Shown here: one piece after another, positions 44,154 to 56,634 of the stretch
How the letters are laid out: each line of letters opens with the position of its first letter
How positions within the stretch are numbered: the stretch's first letter is position 1
Assembly: GCA_019359725.1 (NCBI GenBank)
Contig: JAHHGR010000014.1
Location: 1-64,000, forward strand
DNA: 64,000 bases
Direction of reading: 5' to 3'
DNA from: Aphanocapsa lilacina HA4352-LM1
Lineage (GTDB): Bacteria; Cyanobacteriota; Cyanobacteriia; Gloeobacterales; Gloeobacteraceae
Translations under genes and position numbers: made by a program
Notes under the pieces: generated by a model
Told to the model about the DNA's origin: nothing
The model's database searches: none
What the model saw: only the letters and a program-made list of their open reading frames with translations

Positions 44154-44531
44154 ATGCTACGCACCGTGCTACTCGGCAAAATCCACCGCGCCACCGTGAC
44201 TGGAGCCTGTCTGGAGTATGTGGGTTCGATCAGCATCGACAGCAGTCTGCTCGCGGCGGCGGGTATCCTGCCCCACGAACAGGTGCACGTCGTCAACCTC
44301 AGCAACGGCGCGCGCCTGGTCACCTACGCCATCGAGGCCAGCGAAGGTTCTGGGGCGGTGGTCCTCAACGGTGCAGCGGCCCGTTTGGCAGCAGCCGGCG
44401 ATCGGGTGATTATCCTGGCCTACGGCCAGGGCACGGCTGTTGAACTGGAGCACCACCAACCCCAGGTGGTGTACGTCGATGCTCACAACCGCATCGTCTC
44501 AGTCCACAGGAGCGTCGAACACGCTGGTTGA
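44154..44531 (+). CDS. panD: Aspartate 1-decarboxylase
   Basis: A 125-residue pyruvoyl-dependent enzyme that converts aspartate to beta-alanine for pantothenate and coenzyme A. The N-terminus MLRTVLLGKIHRATVTGACL and the self-processing Gly24-Ser25 site in EYVGSISIDS are canonical; Ser25 becomes the pyruvoyl group. Later conserved residues include NGARLVTYAI, VLNGAAARL and GDRVIILAY. I chose ATG 44154, which has GGGGTAAGGAG upstream. Coenzyme A supply may be relevant to the phosphopantetheine-loaded synthase encoded by the divergent operon, though that is only inference. Confidence 0.95.
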   Translation: MLRTVLLGKIHRATVTGACLEYVGSISIDSSLLAAAGILPHEQVHVVNLSNGARLVTYAIEASEGSGAVVLNGAAARLAAAGDRVIILAYGQGTAVELEHHQPQVVYVDAHNRIVSVHRSVEHAG

Positions 44532-46032
44532 GATTTGGGCTTTTGCGCTGCTGGTGCTCAACAGCCTGGCAGCCCTGTGGCTTTTCACCTACGGGATCAA
44601 CGCCTACTGGCTGACCGCCCGGCGCGGGGTGCCGCCGCCGGTGCCGCCTGCTCCCGGGCGGTGGCCGCTGGTGACGGTGCAGCTGCCGGTTTTCAATGAA
44701 CTGTACGTCTGTCGCCGCCTGCTTGCGGCGGCCTGCGCCCTCGACTACCCGCGGGAGGCCCTGCACATCCAGGTGCTCGACGATTCCACCGACGAGACGG
44801 TCCAACTGCTGGCCGCCGCCATTGAGGAGCAACGGCGGCTCGGCTTCAGTATCGAACATTTGCATCGCAAAGAGCGCCACGGCTTTAAAGCCGGCGCCCT
44901 GGCCGCCGCCACACCCCTGGCGAACGGTGAATACATCGCCATCTTCGATGCGGACTTTTTGCCGCCCCCGGACTGGTTGAAGCGCGCCCTGGTGCACTTT
45001 GCCGATGGGCGCGTCGGGCTGGTGCAGACGCGCTGGGGACACACCAACCCGGGCTATTCGCTGTTGACCCGGTTGCAGGCGCTCGGTATCGACGGCCACT
45101 TCGCCGTCGAACAGCAGGCGCGCTGCGCCAACGGCTACTACTTCAATTTCAACGGCACCGCCGGTGTGTGGCGCAAGCGGGCGATCGAAGCCGGTGGCGG
45201 CTGGCAGGCCGACACCCTTGCAGAAGATCTCGACCTCAGTTACCGCTGCCAGTTGGCCGGTTGGAAAGCGGTCTATGACGGGCGGATCGTCGCCCCGGCC
45301 GAGTTGCCGGTCTCGATGGCCGCCTACAAAATGCAGCAGTACCGTTGGGCCAAAGGCAGCATCCAGTGCGCCCGCAAATTGCTCGGCCGGGTGATGAGCT
45401 GTGGGGGCAGCCCGATGCAAAAGCTACAGGCGGTGCTGCACTTGACCGGCTACGCGGTCCATCCGCTGATGGTCTGGATTGTGCTGTGTTCGGTGCCGCT
45501 GTTGACGGTCAGTTGGGTGGGGCAGCACCCGCTCAGCCTGGTCTGGGGAGCGCTGATGGTGCCTGCCACCTTCGGGCCGCCGACGCTTTACCTGACGGCC
45601 CGGCGCGATCTTGATCCGTGCGGTTGGCGCCGCTCACTCGCGGCGGTGGCGCTGCTTGCGGTTCTTGGGACCGGGTTGTCGCTTTCGAATAGTCGCGCTG
45701 TACTCGCGGGCCTTTTTGACCGGGGAGGCGCTTTTCGGCGCACCCCCAAATTTGCCGTGGTGGCCGGGGGCGATCGCTGGGAGCACAAGCGCTACCGCCT
45801 CCCCTTCGATTGGGGCAGTTTTGTGGAACTCGCCCTGAGCCTCTATGCCGGTTGGGGGATGCTCCTGGCTGTCCAGGGACGCGCCTGGGGTATGCTGCCG
45901 TTTTTGTTGCTCTACGTGCTCGGATACGCTTACGTAGGGGGCCTCGGACTGTGGCAGCATCTTCGCCCTACCCGGCAAAGCAACGGGACGCAGCCCCTGG
46001 CCGCAAGCGCGCCCCAGACCCGTCGGCTCTGA
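44479..46032 (+). CDS. Family 2 membrane glycosyltransferase, cellulose-synthase-like
   Basis: A membrane-anchored GT2 enzyme of about 517 residues. After an N-terminal membrane helix (FALLVLNSLAALWLFTYGI) the catalytic domain shows VTVQLPVFNE, LDDSTDET, FDADFLPPPDWL (DxD), EDLDLSYRC and the processivity-type motif QQYRWAKGS. Two to four more membrane helices follow in the C-terminal third. This arrangement fits glucomannan/cellulose-like synthases and related polysaccharide transferases, which use nucleotide sugars on the cytoplasmic face. The start is uncertain: ATG 44479 is chosen, but it overlaps panD by 53 bases, and a start just before the first helix (about 44524) is possible. Confidence 0.85.
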   Translation: MLTTASSQSTGASNTLVEIWAFALLVLNSLAALWLFTYGINAYWLTARRGVPPPVPPAPGRWPLVTVQLPVFNELYVCRRLLAAACALDYPREALHIQVLDDSTDETVQLLAAAIEEQRRLGFSIEHLHRKERHGFKAGALAAATPLANGEYIAIFDADFLPPPDWLKRALVHFADGRVGLVQTRWGHTNPGYSLLTRLQALGIDGHFAVEQQARCANGYYFNFNGTAGVWRKRAIEAGGGWQADTLAEDLDLSYRCQLAGWKAVYDGRIVAPAELPVSMAAYKMQQYRWAKGSIQCARKLLGRVMSCGGSPMQKLQAVLHLTGYAVHPLMVWIVLCSVPLLTVSWVGQHPLSLVWGALMVPATFGPPTLYLTARRDLDPCGWRRSLAAVALLAVLGTGLSLSNSRAVLAGLFDRGGAFRRTPKFAVVAGGDRWEHKRYRLPFDWGSFVELALSLYAGWGMLLAVQGRAWGMLPFLLLYVLGYAYVGGLGLWQHLRPTRQSNGTQPLAASAPQTRRL

Positions 46033-46085
46033 ACCGCTCATCCCATCGCAGCGTCCGCACCTGTAGATTCAATCGGAGAGATAAC

Positions 46086-47246
46086 ATGCGCTTTTTTGTC
46101 CTTCTGGCACTGTCGGGCTTGCTGGCTGGTTCGGCTTTGCCGCCGATCCCGGCGGCAGCGGCCCCCGTCGCCCTCGCTTCGCAAAGCGAAGCCTTGCTGG
46201 CCGACGGCCCTTACGCCGTCGCTGAGGCTGAGCAGGTGGTGCTCTTCGACCGCGAGCGCGGCAAGGAACTGCCCGTGTACGCGGCCTATCCGCAGCAACC
46301 GGGGCGCTACCCGGTGATTGTCTTCTCCCACGGCTCGGGCGGTTCCGGCAAAGAAAAAGCGCTGATCGCCCGCTTCTGGGCCGGCCGCGGCTACGTGTGC
46401 CTCAATCCGACCCACGCCGATTCGATCGCCCTGCAGCGGGCTACAGGTCAGGCCCAAACGGGCGGCATGCTCCAGTCGGCAAAGCGCCTGGCCAATGACC
46501 CGGGGGCCTGGCAAAACCGCGCCCGGGACATTTCTTTGGTGATTGGCTCCCTGGGAGAACTCGAAAGGCAGATCCCCGACCTCAAGGGCAAACCCGATGC
46601 GCGCAATATCGGGGTGGGCGGTCACTCGCTGGGAGCTTTTACCGCCATGCTCATCGGCGGCGCGCGCATCGATATTCCCGGCGGTGGGCGGGCCGTGAGC
46701 TTTGCTGACAACCGGGTGCGGGCGATTCTGTTGCTCTCCGCCCAGGGCAGCGGCCAGCAGGGCCTCACCGAGCGCTCGTGGGAGGCGATGAACCGCCCGA
46801 CGATGACGGTGACCGGCTCGCTCGACCGCGGAATCACCGGCCAGGGGCCGCAGGAGAAGCTCGAACCGTTTACGCTTGCCCCGCGCGGTGACAAGTACGG
46901 TCTGCTTATCGAAGGGGCGAACCACGGCTCCTACACCGGCCGCTTCGCCGGGCAAGGCGCAGAGCAAGAGCCCCAGGCAGGACGCCTGGGCAATCTTCCC
47001 CCGCAGATGCGCGAACGGTTGCAGGAGCGGTTTCGGGCTGGGGGAGGTGAGGGCGGCGGACGGATGGGCGGCGGCATGCGGGCGCGCGGCGGGGCAGATC
47101 AGACGGCCATATTCGGCTATGTCAAAGTGGCCACCGCTGCCTTCTGGGACGCCTATCTCAAAGGCGACGAGCGCGCCCGCGCCTATCTGCAGTCGGACGG
47201 GCTGGTCAAATTCAGCAACGGTGCTGTCGACCTGCGCCGCAAGTAG
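46086..47246 (+). CDS. Secreted alpha/beta hydrolase (dienelactone hydrolase-like)
   Basis: A 386-residue exported protein with signal peptide MRFFVLLALSGLLAGSALPP. The alpha/beta-hydrolase core shows VIVFSHGSGG (oxyanion region), the nucleophile elbow GVGGHSLGAF, and a His in LIEGANHGSYTG, with an Asp candidate in TGSLDRG. A Gly/Arg-rich insert (GGGEGGGRMGGGMRARGG) lies near the end. Similar proteins are annotated as predicted dienelactone hydrolases or platelet-activating-factor acetylhydrolase-like. The substrate is unknown. It follows the glycosyltransferase by 53 bases on the same strand. Confidence 0.8.
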   Translation: MRFFVLLALSGLLAGSALPPIPAAAAPVALASQSEALLADGPYAVAEAEQVVLFDRERGKELPVYAAYPQQPGRYPVIVFSHGSGGSGKEKALIARFWAGRGYVCLNPTHADSIALQRATGQAQTGGMLQSAKRLANDPGAWQNRARDISLVIGSLGELERQIPDLKGKPDARNIGVGGHSLGAFTAMLIGGARIDIPGGGRAVSFADNRVRAILLLSAQGSGQQGLTERSWEAMNRPTMTVTGSLDRGITGQGPQEKLEPFTLAPRGDKYGLLIEGANHGSYTGRFAGQGAEQEPQAGRLGNLPPQMRERLQERFRAGGGEGGGRMGGGMRARGGADQTAIFGYVKVATAAFWDAYLKGDERARAYLQSDGLVKFSNGAVDLRRK

Positions 47247-47249
47247 TCC

Positions 47250-48460
47250 TTACTGCCTGGGGCCGAGGCCGGTGTCACAGCGGTAAATTACCGGAAAAGC
47301 GCCGCCTTCAGGTTTGGCCGCGTAGTACAGGAACGGTCCGAGGTCGGTAATAAAGACCTCCGGATCCTTGCACACCTTTTCACTTGCATCGCTGCACTGG
47401 CGAAAATCGGGCGCATTCGGATCGATCCCCGCCAGCCAGATGTCCGAAGGCAAGTCCTTATTGGTGGACAGCGGACTGTCCGAGGTGACCATAAATACAT
47501 AAGATTTGCCGTTGTGCTTGAAAAATTCCGGCGACTGGACAAACCTACCCTTCGATGGCGGTTTGAGCGCGTAGATCTTGCTCCAGGCGCCGTTTACCTG
47601 GCGGTAGATCCCGAGGCTGCTCTCGTTGATGAGCGCAAAAAACAGGTACTCGTCCCCATATTCCGGCGCCTGCCACATAAAGACGCTCTCCTTAGGGCCG
47701 GCATCGAAGGTGAGTTGTTCGAGCTTTTGGGTGTCGATGTCGTACAAAAAGGCCTGGCGCACACCCTGCACCACCGCGCTGTAGGTCATCGCCCGCCGCC
47801 CTTCCACCCAGCGCAGACCCTGCACATCCGCGCCGGGGACTTGTTGTTCACTACCCGCATCGTCCAGGTTACGCCATTTGGTGAGAATATCGGTGGTGGC
47901 CTGCTCGGTCGTGCGCTGCAAATAAGAAATGCGCGGAGACGGATCGCCGCGGTCGAGGCTGCCGATGGGCGCAAAGCGGTTGTTGCCGAAGGGGAGCACT
48001 TCTGAGATCCACACTTCGCCCTGCTTGCGGGCGCGGGCCACGGTGCGCCCACCCGCAGCATTCGCCGCAGTTAGACAATCTGGGGTTCGCTGCTGGTGAA
48101 GACCCACTCGGGGCCGTTGCCCACCTCGTTGGGCACCGTCAGGGCCCCCTCCGCCACCAGCACCGCCGCCCCGTTCGGGGGCACAAAATTGCCCGTCGCC
48201 CGATCGACGTAGCCAATAAACACGCGACCATCCTGCGCAACCCAGGTAAACCGTTCCCCAGCCTGATCAAACTCCGGATCAAAAAGCCGCACACTCGGAT
48301 CGGAGACGATCACATCGGCGTGGGTCGGGCCAGGCCAGGAAACACCAGTCCCGATTGAGGCGACCATCGCCAGCAGCCAGCGGCAGGAGCGCTGCCATTG
48401 CTGCTCGAATAAACCAACTGGGAAGGCCGGAGGGAAATCATTGCGTGTTCTCAGATACAT
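47250..48460 (-). pseudogene. Frameshifted secreted repeat protein (paralog of the 48753 and 50078 genes)
   Basis: Two adjacent minus-strand frames together make one member of the local family. The first part (from ATG 48460, with a signal-like segment WLLAMVASIGTGVSW) ends at a TAA at 48071-48073 right after EWVFTSSEPQIV. In the paralog at 48753 the same text continues VYTKFDNGRY. In another frame the sequence here goes on as TAANAAGGRTVARARKQGEV and runs to 47250 with full family similarity (GSLDRGDPSPRISY, FMWQAPEYGDEYLFFALI). A single missing base in the Tyr codon near 48072 explains this. It could be a real mutation or a sequencing error. Confidence 0.75.
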
Positions 48461-48585
48461 GCAACTTCTATACCAACAGGACGCTACGCACATACGATAA
48501 GCCGTTCCCAGGCGGAAGTGCAGGAAAATCTTATAAAGATCTCCGGCGAGCACCCAAGTGAAGGAGCAGGACTTTCCTGGCGCTA

Positions 48586-48616
48586 TGAGTAAATGTGCGC
48601 ATTTATAATATACTCA
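48586..48616. promoter_or_regulatory. AT-rich dyad with TATAAT in a divergent promoter region
   Basis: TGAGTA (48586-48591) and TACTCA (48611-48616) form inverted arms, and AATG/CATT inside them continues the symmetry. A TATAAT hexamer lies within at 48604-48609. It stands between the divergent frameshifted and intact family genes, so it may be a promoter with an operator. No matching -35 was fixed. Confidence 0.4.
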
Positions 48617-48752
48617 CGTTGGTCCTGCGCGCTTAGAAAGCCGGACGGGCCAACCCGGTCTGCTTCCGGGCGCTCGGTAGCCGTTTGACTATTGAATGGA
48701 GGATCCACCACCTGCAACTGCCTGTATTTGTCAACCCTACAAAATTTTTTCG

Positions 48753-49889
48753 ATGCTGATTAATCCCTACAAATTTCCGGCTATTTTGTCACTCTCGTTC
48801 GCTATTTTTTGCTGTACAAGTCAACACAAATCTGCCCTTGCCCAGTTTGTCCCCACCGATATTTTGATCACCGAAGCGCCGATTATCGACCCTGAATTCG
48901 ATCAGGACAATGCTCGCTTCACCTGGGTGGACAGCGCCGGGGACGTCTGGATCGGCAATGTCGATCCGCAGACGGGCAACTTCGAACCAGCCGACGGCAA
49001 AAGCATCGCCGTCGACAGCGGCGCGGTCCCAGTCGAGGTGATCGGCAACGGCCCCGAGTGGGTCTTCACCAGCAGCGAACCCCAGATTGTCTACACCAAG
49101 TTCGACAACGGCCGCTACGCCCTCGGCCGCGCCCGCCTGCAGGACGGCGTCTGGTCCGGGGGGATTCTCGAGAACGGCCGCGGTCGCTTCGGACCGATCG
49201 GCAGCCTCGATCGCGGCGATCCGTCTCCGCGCATTTCGTACATTGGCCGCGATGAGAACCGCAAACAGGTCACTTTTTGGCGCGGGCTCGACGAACCATC
49301 CGCCGAAGAGGCGATCCCCGGCTCCCAGCCGCCGGGCGGGCGCTGGGTGGACGGCAGACGGGCGCTAGTGCTCACCGAGCGCGTCGGCAGTGGGCGGCAA
49401 GGGTTCATGTATGACGTCGACAGCGGTGTGCTCGAACAGCTCACCTTCGACGGCGGCATTAAAAAAGCGATCTTTATGTGGCAAGCGCCCGAGTACGCCA
49501 ACGAGTACCTGTTTTTCACCCTCATCAACGAGCGCGAAATCGGTGTCTACCGAAAGGTTGGCGGAGCCTGGACGAAGATCAATACGCTCAAGCCGCCGAC
49601 GAGCAATGACTACCTTTGGTCGCCGGAACTGCTGGTGTACGAGGGCAAATCCTATATCTTTGTGGTCGCCTCCAGCAGCGCGGACCAAGCGAGTAAGACG
49701 ATCCCCACCGAAATTTGGCTGGCGGGGATCGACCCGGAGGCCCCCTTTTACCGGCAACTGAGCGACGCAACCCCCAGAGTCCGCAAAGACCCGGAAGTGT
49801 TCATTACAAACGACGGTCCGATGATTTATTACCTAGCCTTTCTCACACCACTCATCTCAGCCATCTACCGGTGTGAGACCGGGCTTTAA
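48753..49889 (+). CDS. Secreted TolB-like repeat protein, copy 2
   Basis: A 378-residue exported protein. A signal peptide (FPAILSLSFAIFCCTSQHKS then ALAQ) precedes a domain built of beta-strand blocks with the pattern FDPEFDQ/IDPEFDQDNARFTWVD, DVWIGNVDPQTGNFEP and GNGPEWVFTSSEP. These recur with SPRISY, MWQAPEYANEYLFFTLINE and EIWLAGIDPE. The pattern of W..G.V..G..DP.TG suggests a TolB/WD40-like propeller. No enzymatic motif. It is intact and closely related to the neighbours at 47250 and 50078. I chose ATG 48753, which places the signal peptide at the N-terminus. Confidence 0.8.
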   Translation: MLINPYKFPAILSLSFAIFCCTSQHKSALAQFVPTDILITEAPIIDPEFDQDNARFTWVDSAGDVWIGNVDPQTGNFEPADGKSIAVDSGAVPVEVIGNGPEWVFTSSEPQIVYTKFDNGRYALGRARLQDGVWSGGILENGRGRFGPIGSLDRGDPSPRISYIGRDENRKQVTFWRGLDEPSAEEAIPGSQPPGGRWVDGRRALVLTERVGSGRQGFMYDVDSGVLEQLTFDGGIKKAIFMWQAPEYANEYLFFTLINEREIGVYRKVGGAWTKINTLKPPTSNDYLWSPELLVYEGKSYIFVVASSSADQASKTIPTEIWLAGIDPEAPFYRQLSDATPRVRKDPEVFITNDGPMIYYLAFLTPLISAIYRCETGL

Positions 49890-49895
49890 CCCGCA

Positions 49896-50027
49896 CCTCC
49901 CCGGGTGCGCACCGATCCGGAGGTCTTCATTGCCGATAGTGAACCATTGATTTACTTTTTGGTTTTGCTCGACCCCAAAACCCCGGCTGTCTTTTGGGCC
50001 GACACCGGGCTCGGGCCGTCACCGTAA
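49896..50027 (+). pseudogene. 3' fragment of a further family member
   Basis: Directly after the intact copy, the frame reads PPRVRTDPEVFIADSEPLIY then FLVLLDPKTPAVFWADTGLGPSP and a stop. This repeats the last ~40 residues of the family (compare TPRVRKDPEVFITNDGPMIY at the end of copy 2). There is no upstream body, so it is a leftover from a tandem duplication or deletion. Confidence 0.7.
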
Positions 50028-50077
50028 GCGAATTGCCCCGGAGCTTTCAGGTTCCGGAGCCAAGCCTTCGACAACCG

Positions 50078-51301
50078 CTACGGCAGGGGCGGTCCGAGTT
50101 TGCTGTCGCAGCGGTAGATCACCGCACTTTCGCCGGGGGCGGGCACCGCAGAGTAATAGATATACGGTCCATTCTGGGTGATGTAGACTTCCGGGTCTTT
50201 GCGGGTCTTCTCCGACGGGTCGCTGCACTGGTAATAAAAGGGTGCCGCCGGGTCGATCCCCGCCAGCCAAATTTCGGTCAGGGCTGTGCGGGTGGTCGAT
50301 TGCGGGCTATTGGAGGAAGCCATAATCAAATACGACTTGCCGTTGTAGACAAACGGCTCTGGAGACTGAATAAATTTGCCCTTGGAGGGCGGTTTGACCG
50401 CGGCTATCTTGGTCCACACCCCTTCGATTTTGCGGTAGACCCCAAGGCTGCTCTCGTTGATGAGCGCGAAGAAAATGTATTCGTTGTCGAACTCCGGCGC
50501 CTGCCACATGAAGACACTTTCTTTGGGGCCGGAATCGAAGGTGAGCTGTTCAAAAACTTTGGTGTCGACATCGTACAAAAACGCCTGACGCACGCCGTTA
50601 ACCACGGCGTTGACCGTCAACTGGCGCTTGCCCGGCACCCATCGCAACCCCTGCACCTGCTCACCCGGCACCCGTTCCTCGGTACTGGCGTTGTCAATGT
50701 TGCGCCACTTGAGGATGAGGGCCGCGCCATTGTTGACCACTTTTGGATAGGAAATCCGCGGCTTCGGATCACCGGGATCTAGGCTGCCAACCGGTCCAAA
50801 GCCGTTTTTACCGTCCTCTAGCAAAGACGACACCCACTGGCCTTCGGCAAATTTGGCCTTCGCCAAAAATCGCACTCCGTTCGCGTCAAGCGCAGTATAG
50901 GTCACCACATCTCCGGCAGCGGAGTACACCCATTCTGGGCCATTGCCCACGTCGAGAGTGCGCGCAGCGTCCTCGGCCACCAGCTTGCTCTTGCCGGAAG
51001 GCGGATCGAAATTTCCGGTCACCGGATCGATTTTGCCGATCCAGACTTTGCCGTCGTTGCCAGACCAGACAAAGCGGTTGTTGTCCTGGTCAAATTCTGG
51101 ATCGAACAATCGGCTGTCGAGGCCCGAGACAATCACGTCCTCTTCGGTGGTCTGTCCGGCGACCGGTTGGGACCAGAGGGCCGATGTCGCCGGGCCAAGG
51201 GCTGCCGCCGCCGCTAAGGGGATGCATGCGCAAAGCACCCAGTGTCGCCAAGTTTTTGAAAGCAAAGCATTGCGCCAAGAGGGTTTTTGGTTTATGTGCA
51301 T
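50078..51301 (-). CDS. Secreted TolB-like repeat protein, copy 3
   Basis: A 407-residue exported protein, paralogous to the two genes upstream. After a hydrophobic N-terminus (WVLCACIPLAAAAALGPATS) it has SRLFDPEFDQDNNRFVWS, KVWIGKIDPVTGNFDPPSGK, NGPEWVYSAAGDVVTYT, GSLDPGDPKPRISY, FMWQAPEFDNEYIFFALI and TEIWLAGIDPAAP. The modules match the copy at 48753 throughout, with changes concentrated in loops. No catalytic residues are recognisable. It is probably periplasmic or extracellular. ATG 51301 is chosen; a GTG at 51322 adds 7 residues. Confidence 0.82.
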   Translation of the reverse strand: MHINQKPSWRNALLSKTWRHWVLCACIPLAAAAALGPATSALWSQPVAGQTTEEDVIVSGLDSRLFDPEFDQDNNRFVWSGNDGKVWIGKIDPVTGNFDPPSGKSKLVAEDAARTLDVGNGPEWVYSAAGDVVTYTALDANGVRFLAKAKFAEGQWVSSLLEDGKNGFGPVGSLDPGDPKPRISYPKVVNNGAALILKWRNIDNASTEERVPGEQVQGLRWVPGKRQLTVNAVVNGVRQAFLYDVDTKVFEQLTFDSGPKESVFMWQAPEFDNEYIFFALINESSLGVYRKIEGVWTKIAAVKPPSKGKFIQSPEPFVYNGKSYLIMASSNSPQSTTRTALTEIWLAGIDPAAPFYYQCSDPSEKTRKDPEVYITQNGPYIYYSAVPAPGESAVIYRCDSKLGPPLP

Positions 51302-51441
51302 ATGTAAACTTCGTAGAACCACTGACGCTCTGATAATCTATGACATCCTGCAGCGATGTCAAGCAAAGTAGCTTAGGCGAATCAACGCAGCCTGGCGTAA
51401 AACTGCGCATTTGCCGCAAACCGAAGCCTGCAGCGCGGCTA

Positions 51442-51741
51442 TCAGGAGCCCCGCTCACACTTTTTTAGTTCGACCTGTTTGGATTTGATTTGCCAGTTCA
51501 GCTGGCCGATGCGGCTTTCTGCAGCCAGCTGGGTGGATTGATCGACCTCGATGCGGGTTTTTTCGAATTCCACATCGCTTTTGAGCGCCAGCAGTTGCCT
51601 GCGCGCGTCCTCACAAGGGTCCGCTGCCTGAGCAAGCTGTGCTGTACCGGGAGCCGCCTGAACCGCAACAGCGAACGCAAGCGTTGCAGCGGTCGTCAAG
51701 AGAATTATTTCTACTTTCAACAAAATCCGGAACGAGTTCAT
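51442..51741 (-). CDS. Small periplasmic coiled-coil protein
   Basis: A 99-residue protein. The first ~30 residues are a signal peptide (KVEIILLTTAATLAFAVAVQ, with AAP as a likely cleavage region). The mature part contains a Cys near the start and one near the end (DPCEDAR, KKCERG), with a charged helix between (LLALKSDVEFEKTRIEVDQS and IGQLNWQIKSKQVEL). A disulfide between the two Cys is possible. It is unrelated to anything I recognise. ATG 51741 is the first start that gives a good signal peptide. Confidence 0.6.
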   Translation of the reverse strand: MNSFRILLKVEIILLTTAATLAFAVAVQAAPGTAQLAQAADPCEDARRQLLALKSDVEFEKTRIEVDQSTQLAAESRIGQLNWQIKSKQVELKKCERGS

Positions 51742-52049
51742 GGCTTTCCTATCTGCAATAATTGATGGGTTGCTATTCCACAGCACGCTCGGCAGCAGCA
51801 CCCACGTTGACGCTGTTGGCTGGGGAGGACGGGCCTTTGGTGTGACATACTTTTTTTAAAACATAGTTGCGCAGCCATCTTCCACTTTTTGTAGGAAATG
51901 CACGGCTGAACGACGCACAAAGGCTGTGGATCTTCGTCCATGTCCATGGTAAATTGGACGGCACGGGAAGCCCTGCCGTCTGCCGTCGGCCAAGTCGGCG
52001 GATACCATAGAGTAACGTTCTTTAAAATTTTGCAACCAGTGCGTGGGGG
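51742..52049. other. Intergenic region upstream of uvrA
   Basis: 308 bases with no supported gene. It should contain the uvrA promoter, and an SOS-type box would be expected here in a LexA-regulated uvrA. I found no convincing LexA-like palindrome by eye. Confidence 0.4.
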
Positions 52050-54998
<2,949 letters not shown>

Positions 54999-55045
54999 GA
55001 CGCAGCCAGGAGCGAGATATTTGCTATTCTGAGCCCAGCTTGAAG

Positions 55046-56383
55046 ATGATTCGGATGCTCAGAACGATTGGCTGCCTGCTCGCGGCACTCTACTGCTTTG
55101 TGTGGCTGCGGATTCCCGAGGACGTGTTGGGGGTGGTGCTGCCGGTTCAGCGCCTGGCGGGCTGGCTTGGGCTGGTGGTGGTGCTTGCGGCACTGCTGTT
55201 CGATGTCGCTCCTGGGCCGGGGCGACTCGCCCGGGGATACCTGGGGGCTGTGGTGCTGTTTGTGGTCTATCTGGGTGTGGATTTTTTGTTGCGATTTTTG
55301 GGCAATCCGGGTGTGTTCAACGCTTACTTTGATCTGCCCTTGTTCGCTTCGGATGTGGCAAAATACCTCGCCTCGTTTGCCTCGGCCTATGTGGTCTACT
55401 TTACCTTGCGCCGCCATTCGCACATTGAGCATATCCTCATCCGGCTGCTATTGCTTTCGGGGAGTCTTTCGATCGCCCTCGCCTACGGATTTTTGTTTTT
55501 GTATTTCCAGGGTTTTACAACGGACAACGAGGTGCTTGCCCACACTTTCGGAGGTTATTTGGGAGTGTGGGAGACCGACGGAGTATTGCCGCGTCTCGCG
55601 GGGACTACCGCCGAGCCGCAGCAATTTGCCATCGTCTTTTTGACGCCGTTGCTGTTGATGCTTTCAAGTCGCTATATCGGCCGATTTTGGCCAATCGCCC
55701 TGACTGGGGTGGCGGCTCTAGCCATCTCCCAATCTAAGTTTTCGATCGTCTCGATTTTGCTGGTGTTGGTATATGTCTTCTGGATTTACCGTCGCTTTCG
55801 CCTGGGCATCGTCCTGGGCTCGGCGGTGCTGCTGCCACCTGTGGGCTATTACATTGCTACCCTGCCCACCTTCAACGACACCTTCAGCGATCTACTAGTC
55901 AGCGGGGCGGTGGTCGAGCGCGCCTCGAACGCCGGCAATCTGGTGTCGATTATTCTGGCGAATTTGTTTACCGGCATCGGGGCGGGTCAGTACGGACCGT
56001 TCGTGGGTTATGTGGCGATGGGCAACAAGGATTTCTTGCCGAAGACGTACTATCCCAACTTTGATTTTTTGAAGATTTTTGCTGAGACCGGCTTGATCGG
56101 CTTTGGGTTGGTCGTGGCGATGCTGGTGCGGTTATTCGGCAATTTTTTCCGGGCGCTGGCGCTGATGGCCGACGAAGGGCGGGAGCGCCTGCTGGCCCTG
56201 CTGTTGGGTGCTATCGCAATCGTGCTCAATATGTTCATCGGCTACGAATTTCTGCACGTCTTTTTCTGGGTGAACGTGGGCTTTTTGATGTTCCTGGCTG
56301 AAAGGGCGTTCGAATCGACCGAGCCCGCAACGGCGGACCCAAGCCGAGCCGAGCCGGACAACGTGGGTGCCTACCGCCTCTGA
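55046..56383 (+). CDS. Polytopic membrane protein, O-antigen polymerase/ligase-like
   Basis: A ~445-residue integral membrane protein with about ten hydrophobic segments, for example LLAALYCFVWLRI, AGWLGLVVVLAALLF, YLGAVVLFVVYLGVDFLL, IVFLTPLLLMLS, LGIVLGSAVLLPPVGYYI, LGAIAIVLNMFIGYEFL and FFWVNVGFLMFLAE. A large loop contains GIGAGQYGPFVGYV, where the G-x-G-x-G/GxGxxQ-like element resembles Wzy/WaaL polymerases. Sequence alone does not fix the substrate; surface polysaccharide assembly is a reasonable guess. ATG 55046 is chosen; TTG 55040 is possible. It lies 47 bases after uvrA. Confidence 0.65.
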   Translation: MIRMLRTIGCLLAALYCFVWLRIPEDVLGVVLPVQRLAGWLGLVVVLAALLFDVAPGPGRLARGYLGAVVLFVVYLGVDFLLRFLGNPGVFNAYFDLPLFASDVAKYLASFASAYVVYFTLRRHSHIEHILIRLLLLSGSLSIALAYGFLFLYFQGFTTDNEVLAHTFGGYLGVWETDGVLPRLAGTTAEPQQFAIVFLTPLLLMLSSRYIGRFWPIALTGVAALAISQSKFSIVSILLVLVYVFWIYRRFRLGIVLGSAVLLPPVGYYIATLPTFNDTFSDLLVSGAVVERASNAGNLVSIILANLFTGIGAGQYGPFVGYVAMGNKDFLPKTYYPNFDFLKIFAETGLIGFGLVVAMLVRLFGNFFRALALMADEGRERLLALLLGAIAIVLNMFIGYEFLHVFFWVNVGFLMFLAERAFESTEPATADPSRAEPDNVGAYRL

Positions 56384-56634
56384 GGGTCCGGTGTAGGCGC
56401 CAATCGGTCTTGCAGCGCTGCGGGCCAACTACCCTGCGCCGCACCCCTGGAAGCCGTGCTCGGCAACCTCGCCATCTTTCCCGACATGGGCCGGCCCGGC
56501 AGCATAGAAGGCACTAGAGAGTTCGCCGTCTCTTGTCCTTGTTCACAGGCGGGAGCCGCAACGCCTTGCCGTCCTTGCCGTCCGCGACGGACGCAGGGAC
56601 CCGCAAGGGTAATAACTCAGGTCCGAAAAGATCC

